This document shows, piece after piece, positions 56,463 to 64,000 of a stretch of 64,000 nucleotides of DNA (within the stretch, counting starts at the first letter, position 1; the number at the start of each line of letters is the position of its first letter). This DNA comes from CAXBNB01 sp049115735 (GTDB taxonomy: Bacteria; Bacteroidota; Bacteroidia; Cytophagales; Cyclobacteriaceae). The notes under the pieces are model-generated. The model ran no database searches. It had not been told where the DNA came from and saw nothing but the letters and a program-made list of their open reading frames with translations. The position numbers and the translations under genes are program-made. The stretch is from positions 62,001-126,000 of the forward strand of contig JAGDZP010000006.1 in the NCBI GenBank assembly GCA_049115735.1. Reading direction: 5' to 3'.

Positions 56463-57209
56463 TTAATACACAGATCTGCCACCAGTAAGGTCGTAAGTGA
56501 AGCCGGTGCTAAATCCATTTTCAGCAGATACAATGAATTCCGCCATTGCTGCAAATTCTTCTAACTCACCACAGCGTTTCATTGGTATTTTGTCAGTCAT
56601 ATATTTTACCTGGTCATCAGGCATAGCGGCTACCATTCCTGTTCGGATCACTGCAGGGGCAATGGCGTTTATACTTATCCCAGTTTCAGCATATTCTTTG
56701 CCTTGCGATTTGGTCATGCCTATTACAGCGGCCTTGGCAGAGGAGTAGGATGACATGCCTGCATTGCCTTCTTTTCCGGCAACAGATGCAACATTTAGCA
56801 CCCGACCGTAGTTCTGTTCCAGCATATATGGAGCCACCGCCTGAAAGGTAGCCAGGCTTCCCTTTACATTGATTGCCCATACTAGCTCGAAATCGTCAAG
56901 ACTTACTTCATGTGATTTAATATTAGTCTTACCTGTAATTCCGGCAGCATTGATCAATATTTCTATGCCCCCAAAATTTGACACTACGCCCTCTACTGCC
57001 TTATTGATCTGATCAACGTTGGTAACATCTACCTCGTAAATAGATGCTCCTGGTTCCAATTGACTTTTAGCTCTTTCAAGTGACTCCATTCGGTTATCAA
57101 AAAGGGCAATATTCACTCCTTTATTTTGCAATCGTTTGGCTGTGGCCAAACCCAAATCACCAGCTCCACCAGTTATGATTGCAGTTTTATTTTTCCAGTT
57201 GTTCTCCAT
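56463..57209 (-). CDS. SDR-family sugar or keto-acid dehydrogenase
   Basis: A 248-residue classical short-chain dehydrogenase: ITGGAGDLG (13-20), Asp38 after beta-2 (favouring NAD over NADP), NAAG (87-90), catalytic Ser142, Tyr155 and Lys159 (SSYSSAK). No signal peptide; cytoplasmic. Ending 32 bases before rhmD, it may be L-rhamnose 1-dehydrogenase, or the dehydrogenase that oxidises 2-keto-3-deoxyrhamnonate to the 2,4-diketo acid in the hydrolase branch. The fold cannot separate these two roles. The 143-base gap upstream contains no gene. Confidence 0.85.
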   Translation of the reverse strand: MENNWKNKTAIITGGAGDLGLATAKRLQNKGVNIALFDNRMESLERAKSQLEPGASIYEVDVTNVDQINKAVEGVVSNFGGIEILINAAGITGKTNIKSHEVSLDDFELVWAINVKGSLATFQAVAPYMLEQNYGRVLNVASVAGKEGNAGMSSYSSAKAAVIGMTKSQGKEYAETGISINAIAPAVIRTGMVAAMPDDQVKYMTDKIPMKRCGELEEFAAMAEFIVSAENGFSTGFTYDLTGGRSVY

Positions 57210-57352
57210 TCTTTTAGTTATGATTCTTTCAAATAATTAGTCCTTTTTGTTGTATATTCAAGTGACCACCAGCATCTCCAGTTCACTCTTCCATTTCTGA
57301 ACATTAGTTCTCAGTTTTGAAGTTTTTCATTTTCTAAACATATAATCGTTTG

Positions 57353-58444
57353 CTATTTGGTTACCACGTCCCAGACTTTTGATCTAATTGATTTTCCATC
57401 CGGACCTTCTACCGTTAGTATTACCGTCCAGGTGCCGCCTTTGTTGTACTGATGTTTTGGGTGCTGTTCATTAGAACTGGTTTCATCTCCAAAATCCCAG
57501 TGCCATTTTTCAATGTTGCCATAGGACTCATCTTTGAATTGAATCCATCGACTGTCTCTATCCATTTCTACAAAAGACCAATCCGCTTGAATCGGTTTCA
57601 GATGTTCTTTTTCAAGAGGCATCAAGCGAAAGGCGCATAAATATGAAGCATCATAAATCATTTTGGTATCATGAGCGATGTTCATAAAAGCTTCACATTT
57701 CCCACCTCCATCAAAATCAAGGATGCACCAGGACAAGCCGATGAGTTCATTTTCCTCTAATTCCGAAACGGTCGATTTACTAAAGCCATCTATATCTGCA
57801 TAGTCAAAGGGCGTAACCCAAAATTCCATCTTCATCTTCCCACTCTCACCATGTTTGAAATCATAATCATAGGCTGCATTGTAATGGGGGAACTCTTTTA
57901 TCCAGGGTGTGTTTCCCCAGATCATTACCCAGTCTTTGTTTTGCACAGGGGTGAAAATATGGTAATTCTGGGCATGTGCTCCATGTCCTTTGAAATGCAA
58001 TTCGTTTTTGGGGAGCAAGTCCTTATTGCCATTGTGTTGGTTGATGAAAGTACCGCCGGATAGGTCGGCATCTACTACCAATTCGAATATATCCTGACCC
58101 AGTGCATGGTGGTCAAAATCCCAATAGTCGTCTTCTGCTTCGATGTAGAAATACAACCTATTCAGGTTCTTCACCCAGGCGACTTTCACTTCGATGTTGT
58201 AGTCTTTTGGGTCTAATTCAGTACCGTGACCATACACAGTATCATTCAGCTCATCCAGTCCGATAGAGTAGGAGTCTGGTACCATTTTCCAATCGTCAAA
58301 TTCACCATCAATACGAGGGATTTGATTGATGGGAAATTGATATATTTTGAACTCCTTATCAGGTCTTGTAGTTCCATTGGCCTGAGCCGAGATAAGTATT
58401 GTGAGTACTGCAACTGCTAATAGTCTCATAGGCATAGCTATCAT
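57353..58444 (-). CDS. Exported CBM9-like plus PKD-domain protein
   Basis: A 363-residue secreted protein. A signal peptide ends near SAQANG (residue 24). Residues 35-265 resemble a CBM9/DOMON-like carbohydrate-binding sandwich: RIDGEFDDW opening, IEVKVAWVKNLNRLYFYIEAEDDYW, and FELVVDADLSGG. Residues 280-363 form a PKD domain with WHWDFGDETSSNEQHPKHQY and VILTVEGPDG. No catalytic motif was seen, so it is most likely a surface glycan-binding protein. The ATG overlaps the upstream 701-residue gene's stop (ATGA), giving translational coupling; later ATGs at codons 4 and 6 are possible starts. Confidence 0.75.
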   Translation of the reverse strand: MIAMPMRLLAVAVLTILISAQANGTTRPDKEFKIYQFPINQIPRIDGEFDDWKMVPDSYSIGLDELNDTVYGHGTELDPKDYNIEVKVAWVKNLNRLYFYIEAEDDYWDFDHHALGQDIFELVVDADLSGGTFINQHNGNKDLLPKNELHFKGHGAHAQNYHIFTPVQNKDWVMIWGNTPWIKEFPHYNAAYDYDFKHGESGKMKMEFWVTPFDYADIDGFSKSTVSELEENELIGLSWCILDFDGGGKCEAFMNIAHDTKMIYDASYLCAFRLMPLEKEHLKPIQADWSFVEMDRDSRWIQFKDESYGNIEKWHWDFGDETSSNEQHPKHQYNKGGTWTVILTVEGPDGKSIRSKVWDVVTK

Positions 58445-60546
58445 TTTTTATTTGCTTCTTTTTTCCTGTCTAGTAAGTTGTAAATATTACCAGCTGCACT
58501 GTGGGGAAGAATTAGCATTCCACCATAGTTACCGGTGACGCTATTGTGCGTATCGGGATAGGCATAGTCAAACTCTCCATTGATGTAGCCTTCATAAGTT
58601 TCGGGCAGGTTGTGAGGTAGCCATTTTCTCTCCGAGCTGATATTGAGCCAGCGGATGATGGCATTTGTAATGCCAGTCTGGTATTTGAGCCAGTCTATTT
58701 CAGGATCAATTTCATCCCATTTCAGGTTGTTGTTGGCAACATCAGAAAAAACAGCCAATACTTCCCATTGCACATGGTCGCGCACCCAGTTGGCGAAATA
58801 CCAGTCGCTTGAACTTAGCACGGGTTTAGTGTTGTAGAGCATGGCTACATTTTTTGATTCCCAGAGATGTGTGAATACAAGCAGTGTCCTCATCCAGTAG
58901 ACAGCTTTTTCTTTGTATTTTTCTTCATTGAATTGCTGGTAAGCCAGGTAATTACCAACTGCTGCATGGCCGGCTGCTAACAAATTAGCAGCATGAAGGG
59001 GTGTTTCCCAATAGTCACCAGCTTCCGGTCGCTCCATGTCCATGCAAAAGTCAAAGGCTTTTTTAGCAGCATCCAGAAATCGTTGATCACCAGTAGCAAC
59101 GCCGATTTTTAGCAGCGAAGTAGCCGGACGAATGGTAATATCCAAAGGAGTATCTCCTCTGAGACCCATAGGCTCGATAAAGGATGTAGCCACTTTGAAG
59201 TCATCCTTGCCTACATCGTCGGGATTGAATGGAAAGGAACCATCTTCGTTTTGTTCTGCAAGTAGTTTTTCTCCTCGTTTTGTCTGACTGTTTTTGTCGT
59301 TAGAGTTTTGGTTCTTCATTTGACTCCTAGACCAATCAATTTTTTTCTGTAGGTCTTTGCCGAGCTGTGTTCTTTTATTTTCACGAGCATACCTTTCTAT
59401 AAATCCCGGGACATTTGGTTTTATTTTCTTTTCGGGCCTTTGAATAATGCCAAACCCTTTACCCTCGTGCCAGAAGTTTGTATTGTAAGCATTGGCAATT
59501 CGGTCCAGGGTTTCCTCGTATGGCCATCTAGGAGCAGATGGCTCGGGCAGCTTATTTCGTTTGATATAATCGACCACAACATCGCTACTGTTTCCTTTTG
59601 TCAACCAAAGCTCAGTATCAAAATTGATCATTTGCCCGATTTTGAGTTCCAGTACTACATTAGCAGTTACTTCATTTTCATGACCTTCAATAGTGGCATC
59701 CGGTACCATAATCCCCATCAGGTGATTGTTTTTTCGGTCTATGAAATTTGGTGATGCAAAAACTGGTTGTGGCACATGCTCGCGGTAGTTAAACCAGCGA
59801 GTAGCCATTTGCGTCGGTTTCCACGACAAGCCAATGCCATCTCCCTCGTGACTTACCGCCATAAGAGGCACAGACACTTTGTTGGGATGTGGGGCGACCC
59901 TCAGTGCCCAGGGGTTTTTGAAGAAGTCGGTACCGCTGGTCCATTCATCGTCAATAGCCCAATCTACTCCTGGCAAAATAGCATCACGTTTTTCAGCTCC
60001 AAAAGACGATTCACCAACTTTTAGCCATGGCCCACGGATGTAGCGTACGTTGTAATTTCCAGTGGAGACCAAATCATATTTCATTTTCACCAAGGAAGAA
60101 TTGGGTGTCAAAGTGAAAGTTACCTTGCCGTTCAGGACAGGCTCGGTCAATGGGTAAACCATCCAGTTGTCGAAGGAAGTACCATCAAGCACATCACGTA
60201 CTACCACCGATTGCACTTCGAAAACCAGAGCTTCCCCTTCGCTGGTCTCTGTTTTGGTAAATGTTTTTGCCACCAATCTCATGGGGATGTCCTGGTCGTG
60301 AAGCATGACCTCACCCATGTGTTCCAATACCGCCATCATTTTTCCAGATGGAGTCAGGACTTCACCCCAGCCCCAACCCAGGTATCTTCGGTAGAAGTTG
60401 AAAGTGATCTGATCATTCTTCAGAGTTGTCGATTCATTGGAATAGCTGGTTTGTTTGAAATTTGGTGTTTGAGTCGATCCTTCTTTGAAGCAAAGAAGAA
60501 TAAGCATAGCAGTGATGTAATAGTAGATTTTCATTTTTATAAACAT
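58441..60546 (-). CDS. Uncharacterised exported protein of 701 residues (candidate glycan-active enzyme)
   Basis: I do not recognise a named family. A signal peptide (MKIYYYITAMLILLCFKEGS) is followed by a beta-sandwich-like region (about 25-330, with FYRRYLGWGWGEVL, IRGPWLKVGESSFG and VPLMAVSHEGDGIGL) and then an alpha-rich region (345-690) of the repeated-hairpin kind seen in (alpha/alpha)6 glycosidases and lyases, with WETPLHAANLLAAGHAA and WVRDHVQWEVLAVFSDVA. A Lys/Asn-rich linker of low complexity lies near 395-420. Similar proteins exist in polysaccharide-degrading Planctomycetota and Verrucomicrobiota as far as I know, without a function. It sits between the sulfatase and the CBM9-PKD gene it overlaps. 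A start at codon 5 (60534) is equally likely. Confidence 0.6.
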   Translation of the reverse strand: MFIKMKIYYYITAMLILLCFKEGSTQTPNFKQTSYSNESTTLKNDQITFNFYRRYLGWGWGEVLTPSGKMMAVLEHMGEVMLHDQDIPMRLVAKTFTKTETSEGEALVFEVQSVVVRDVLDGTSFDNWMVYPLTEPVLNGKVTFTLTPNSSLVKMKYDLVSTGNYNVRYIRGPWLKVGESSFGAEKRDAILPGVDWAIDDEWTSGTDFFKNPWALRVAPHPNKVSVPLMAVSHEGDGIGLSWKPTQMATRWFNYREHVPQPVFASPNFIDRKNNHLMGIMVPDATIEGHENEVTANVVLELKIGQMINFDTELWLTKGNSSDVVVDYIKRNKLPEPSAPRWPYEETLDRIANAYNTNFWHEGKGFGIIQRPEKKIKPNVPGFIERYARENKRTQLGKDLQKKIDWSRSQMKNQNSNDKNSQTKRGEKLLAEQNEDGSFPFNPDDVGKDDFKVATSFIEPMGLRGDTPLDITIRPATSLLKIGVATGDQRFLDAAKKAFDFCMDMERPEAGDYWETPLHAANLLAAGHAAVGNYLAYQQFNEEKYKEKAVYWMRTLLVFTHLWESKNVAMLYNTKPVLSSSDWYFANWVRDHVQWEVLAVFSDVANNNLKWDEIDPEIDWLKYQTGITNAIIRWLNISSERKWLPHNLPETYEGYINGEFDYAYPDTHNSVTGNYGGMLILPHSAAGNIYNLLDRKKEANKK

Positions 60547-60621
60547 TTAGACGGTGTGCCAGTGAAAAAATAGTAAGGAGGTTGCAGTAGAAAGAATTAG
60601 GCTCAGTATGTATTTTTTCAT
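60547..60621 (-). CDS. Tiny 24-residue ORF abutting the 701-residue gene
   Basis: ATG at 60621 gives MKKYILSLILSTATSLLFFH plus four more residues, and the TAA directly precedes the next ATG (TAAATG). It has a positive N-terminus followed by a hydrophobic stretch, like a signal or single-span peptide. It could be a leader peptide coupling translation, a relic of a signal sequence, or chance. Confidence 0.3.
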   Translation of the reverse strand: MKKYILSLILSTATSLLFFHWHTV

Positions 60622-60688
60622 TTTATTGGTTTGCTTCTTAGCTTGACTGAAACTTGAATTAGTATTAATCGATCCATAGCGCTCAAAA

Positions 60689-62521
60689 TCAAATGCGAGT
60701 TGGCCAATCGCGGATATAGTAACCATCCAGTGTGGTCAATTCGACGTTTCGAATTTCAATATTTCCAACTGATGAAGATGGACTGATTTTGAATTTACCT
60801 AAGGTTTGCTCCAGAGATAATTCTACTGAATATTGTTGCCACTCACCATCATGGATAGCATCAAAACCAGCAGTATTTTCTGCTGGATAATCCTTATCTC
60901 TATTGGTACGCCATGAAATGCTTGCATCCCCAGTGCTATTGGATTTCATTTCAAAATTGAGCTTGTACTTGCCTGAAATATTTGGAGTGTAAATGGTTTC
61001 GATAGATGGGTTATCACCTGTCGATTCAATTCGAATACTCTGATTGGCAACCGATATTTTGGTGTCCTCAGACCCTATCCAGGCATCAGCCACATTCCCG
61101 GCGTAGTTTTCATTTTTTTGTGGCAATAGAATTTTAGCTTCTTCTGCATGTGCATCTAATTTTGCTGCCATTTCTGTTACTTTTTCCGGCATGCTCCTAG
61201 ACAGGTCGTTTTTCTCTCCAATGTCATCATCCAGGTTGTATAGTTCAAAGCGATGTTCTTGATTTGGGCCATCAAAATAAAACTTGTAAAGCCTCCAGGG
61301 ACCTTCACGCATTGAAATGTTAGCTCGGTTGCCAGTGGCTACCACGTTGTGGCAGAATGTTGAATAAATGGGTTTCCGTTCGTACTCTTTGCCCTTCAGG
61401 GCATCTACATAACTTACTCCGTCGGTCAAAAGGTTTTCTGGAAACGGAATATCCAGCAACTCTAGCAGCGTTTTGTAGTGGTCAACAGTAGAGGTTATTA
61501 CTTTAGAAACCAGACCGCCAGTGGTGATTCCTTCTGCTCGTACGATATGAGGTACACGAACACCACCTTCGTAATTGTTTCCTTTGCCAGCACGCAGTGG
61601 GTAGTTATTAGTTGGCACTGTGCCGACAGGGCCATCGTACATATTGCCACCATTATCCGATGTGAAGACAATAATGGTATTTTCGTCAAGTGCCAATTCC
61701 TCCAAAGTGGCCATTAACCTACCGATGTTGGTGTCCATGGTTTCTATCATACCACCCATGATGGCAGACCGCTGGATATGATCCTTATTCAGTTTGTTTT
61801 TGTACTTATTGATAAGCTCTTCTTTCGCCTGAAATGGAGCGTGCACATCATAGTACCAGAGGCAAAGTAGGAAGGGATTTTCTTTTTGCTCTTTCACATA
61901 TTTGATGGCCTCATCAGTAAGTACATCTGAGACATGGGTGCCTTCTGGTACTACGGGTAAGGTCTCGCAATTCCACGGTGCAAAAAAGTGGCCTGGTGGG
62001 GGAGGGCCGGGATGTTCTCTGCCTCCAACAACTTTGTGAAATCCTTGATTTTCGGGTAAATAAGGCTCCCGCCCTAAATGCCATTTTCCCATAAAGGCTG
62101 TGGAATACCCATTCTCTTTCAGCACTTCGGCAAAAGTCAAATACTCATTTGGTAGTCTGGTTCGTGTTTGAGGTGTTGCTGTCTTGTGAAAAGGCGCTGC
62201 TGTAGAGCTCTCTTTGGGATCAAGGACTACATTTTTTACATGACCAGTTGGTGTGGTAAAGCGTAATCTACCGGGCTCCTGGCCTGTTAGTATGCTGGCC
62301 CTTGTGGGTGAGCATAACGGACTGGCGGCATAGGCATTGGTGAACATCACTCCTGATGCTGCAAGCGCATCGATGTTTGGTGTGTCATAAAAGTCCGACC
62401 CATAACATTTCAGGTCTTTCCAGCCCAGGTCATCAGCCAGAATGAATATGACATTCTTCTTCTTAGTTTCACATGAAGAAAATGCAAACAGTATGAGTAA
62501 AAGGTAGATTGGGTACTTCAT
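60689..62521 (-). CDS. S1-family sulfatase lipoprotein with C-terminal beta domain
   Basis: A 610-residue arylsulfatase-type enzyme. The lipoprotein-like signal ends FSSC (Cys17). Catalytic features: LADDLGWKDL (metal-binding Asp30/Asp31) and CSPTRASILTG, in which Cys70 is the formylglycine precursor of the C-x-P-x-R signature, followed by GKWHLG and FTSDNGG. Residues about 480-600 form an extra beta-sandwich (TIYTPNISGKYKLNFEMKS), resembling a carbohydrate-binding module. It likely removes sulfate from polysaccharide outside the cytoplasm. It lies between the rhamnosidase and the 701-residue gene on the same strand, consistent with a sulfated rhamnose glycan as substrate. Confidence 0.92.
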   Translation of the reverse strand: MKYPIYLLLILFAFSSCETKKKNVIFILADDLGWKDLKCYGSDFYDTPNIDALAASGVMFTNAYAASPLCSPTRASILTGQEPGRLRFTTPTGHVKNVVLDPKESSTAAPFHKTATPQTRTRLPNEYLTFAEVLKENGYSTAFMGKWHLGREPYLPENQGFHKVVGGREHPGPPPPGHFFAPWNCETLPVVPEGTHVSDVLTDEAIKYVKEQKENPFLLCLWYYDVHAPFQAKEELINKYKNKLNKDHIQRSAIMGGMIETMDTNIGRLMATLEELALDENTIIVFTSDNGGNMYDGPVGTVPTNNYPLRAGKGNNYEGGVRVPHIVRAEGITTGGLVSKVITSTVDHYKTLLELLDIPFPENLLTDGVSYVDALKGKEYERKPIYSTFCHNVVATGNRANISMREGPWRLYKFYFDGPNQEHRFELYNLDDDIGEKNDLSRSMPEKVTEMAAKLDAHAEEAKILLPQKNENYAGNVADAWIGSEDTKISVANQSIRIESTGDNPSIETIYTPNISGKYKLNFEMKSNSTGDASISWRTNRDKDYPAENTAGFDAIHDGEWQQYSVELSLEQTLGKFKISPSSSVGNIEIRNVELTTLDGYYIRDWPTRI

Positions 62522-62615
62522 TTCTTATTGTTTATAATGTTAAGATTGCTAGATAAGGGTCATCACTTTGAATGCCTACAAATGAGGTACCTGATGAGCC
62601 CCATTTCACGTACTT

Positions 62616-64000
62616 CTATTTTAGCACAGTCAGTCCCTTTGGTGCGTCTACATCTGTTTTGATACTACCGTCAGAATTCTTCTTGTGTTTAATTTTTAGT
62701 ACCCCATGTTTGGTAGGAAAAGAACCTTCTACCCATTCAAGATCTCCCAGTTTAGGAGAGATTTTCACTTTATCGCCACCTTCTAAAACATTCACTCCCA
62801 ATACATGCTGGCTTAGCCAGGAAGTAGGGCCACTTGCCCAGCCATGGCAGAAGCTGTGTCTATATCCCACATAACAATATTCACCAAAATCAGCATGGAT
62901 ATTGTCCTTGTTCGGAGGAGTAAATTCATCAATTCGACCACTGTTTCGTGTATCCGTAATATCAAAATCTTCCCAGAATGTAGTAGCGCCTAAATCCAGC
63001 ATACCACCCCAGTAGTCCCTAATAGTTTTCAATGCACCATTGTAGTCGCCAGCTTTGGCCATGGCCTCCAAAATGTAATAGCCATAGAAAGTGGACATTC
63101 TTTCTACACCATCTTTTTTCAAGACTTCCTCATTGGTTTTTTTTGCATCCTTTATTCCTGCTAATACCATCAACGCCGACGCTTGTTTGGTTTCATTGTC
63201 CTTTATTTTGTACTTTTTCAGTCGAGCAACTGTAGCTGAGTATTTCTCTTGCAATTCAGGTTTACCTAATATTCCCATCATTTCACTGCCCGCTTCAAAA
63301 GTCATGATCATCATAGCCTGAAGACCGGCATGCACTGCCTCTGGATATTCGCTCGTTGGCCAGTCCAGAAATCTGTGGCCGTCTAGTTTTTCTTTGTTTT
63401 TATCATCAATAAAAGTGATAAACTGATCCAGTAGGCCAATCAGGTATTTTTCCTGTTCCTTTAGATATGCCAGGTCCCCATGGTAGTCATATATGTTTTT
63501 GTGAATGAGCAGCCACCACATAGAGTAGGAGCTAATGCCATTCATCCAGGCGGGTAGTGGGTACTGATCTCGCGCCAGATCGAGGCTCTTTTTAACGATA
63601 TCATGCTGACCAAAAACACTGTTAATGGTCATGACCTCTGGATGCATGTCGCCAATCCAAACCAGTCTATCTCGCTTGATACCATCCCATAGATAGGTTT
63701 GCATGTTTAAGTGCACAGTATACGCACCAACACTCCAGATTTCGTTGAGCCTGTCATCGTCGCACTTGAAGGATCCCAGATATGGAATGTCCCTATAGAT
63801 GAAAGCAGCCTCAACCGATTTCAAAGGAATATCTTCCTTGGCCTCTACTACATCAATTCTTAAAAACCTATAGCCTGTTTCGCCAATCTCTACTGTTCCA
63901 AGCCATGGAACTTCTATGACAAAGTCTCGAATAGAATGGTCGTTTGTGGCGGTGGTTTCGGCTTGAATATCAGACATGGCTTCATCAGCTGATTCTCCAA
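62616..64000 (-). CDS. GH78-type alpha-L-rhamnosidase, C-terminal part (runs off the window)
   Basis: The frame stays open to the right edge (upstream residues GESADEA precede the first internal Met), so the N-terminus is missing. The visible part has a beta domain (IRDFVIEVPWLGTVEIG, YRFLRIDV) then the (alpha/alpha)6 catalytic domain with WDGIKRDRLVWIGDMHPE, whose acidic residues include the expected general acid of GH78, plus STFYGYYILEAMAKAG and HGWASGPTSWLSQHVLGV, and a C-terminal beta-sandwich. It would release L-rhamnose from the chain end. It is the first visible gene of the co-directional block down to 53156. Confidence 0.88.
   Translation of the reverse strand, partial: GESADEAMSDIQAETTATNDHSIRDFVIEVPWLGTVEIGETGYRFLRIDVVEAKEDIPLKSVEAAFIYRDIPYLGSFKCDDDRLNEIWSVGAYTVHLNMQTYLWDGIKRDRLVWIGDMHPEVMTINSVFGQHDIVKKSLDLARDQYPLPAWMNGISSYSMWWLLIHKNIYDYHGDLAYLKEQEKYLIGLLDQFITFIDDKNKEKLDGHRFLDWPTSEYPEAVHAGLQAMMIMTFEAGSEMMGILGKPELQEKYSATVARLKKYKIKDNETKQASALMVLAGIKDAKKTNEEVLKKDGVERMSTFYGYYILEAMAKAGDYNGALKTIRDYWGGMLDLGATTFWEDFDITDTRNSGRIDEFTPPNKDNIHADFGEYCYVGYRHSFCHGWASGPTSWLSQHVLGVNVLEGGDKVKISPKLGDLEWVEGSFPTKHGVLKIKHKKNSDGSIKTDVDAPKGLTVLK

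Overview
The window comes from a Bacteroidota genome, most likely a marine, gliding-type member of the Cytophagales. This rests on a type IX secretion (T9SS) cargo with a gliding-type C-terminal domain next to a PorP/SprF protein, several Bacteroidota-type promoters (TAnnTTTG), YwqK/MORN, DUF1684 and M64 proteins, and a sulfatase/rhamnosidase block typical of algal-polysaccharide degraders. No rRNA, tRNA, CRISPR array, phage or transposase gene was seen.

Layout. (1) 1-19 kb is a mostly housekeeping stretch: a queuosine-precursor transporter, STAS protein plus ribonuclease Z, purC, a YwqK/MORN-repeat protein, a thiolase, a CapA-type phosphoesterase, the uxaA-uxaB pair for D-galacturonate breakdown, a divergent cold-shock pair (CspA and a DEAD-box helicase), an M64 metallopeptidase, thioredoxin, a DUF1684 lipid-anchored or exported protein and an AddB-like nuclease. 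(2) 19.4-51.7 kb is dominated by one intact 28.2 kb open reading frame (9,388 residues). It encodes a mosaic secreted surface protein: two seven-repeat FG-GAP propellers, a PD40-like propeller, five beta-helix modules, 18 BspA/DUF285 repeats, seven LamG domains, a plant-type LRR block, ten choice-of-anchor-D (ASH-like) domains and a T9SS type-B sorting domain. Its stop codon overlaps the start of a PorP/SprF-family gene; a PorV/PorQ-like barrel and a helix-hairpin-helix/beta-rich outer-membrane protein follow. (3) 51.8-64 kb is a catabolic block for a rhamnose-rich, sulfated (ulvan-like) glycan: a GH78 rhamnosidase (cut by the window end), an S1 sulfatase, an uncharacterised 701-residue exported protein translationally coupled to a CBM9-like/PKD protein, an SDR, L-rhamnonate dehydratase, a Tat-exported aldo/keto reductase, a Tat-exported amidohydrolase (lactonase-like), and, on the opposite strand, a two-domain class II aldolase whose second domain has lost its metal ligands.

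How they work together (inference). In the third region sulfate and rhamnose would be removed outside the cytoplasm, L-rhamnose oxidised and its lactone opened, then rhamnonate dehydrated and cleaved through a non-phosphorylated route. No SusC/SusD pair lies in the window, so the locus probably continues past base 64000. The giant protein, with its SprF-like partner, looks like a cell-surface adhesin or gliding-type filament larger than SprB of Flavobacterium johnsoniae. It is the most unusual object here.
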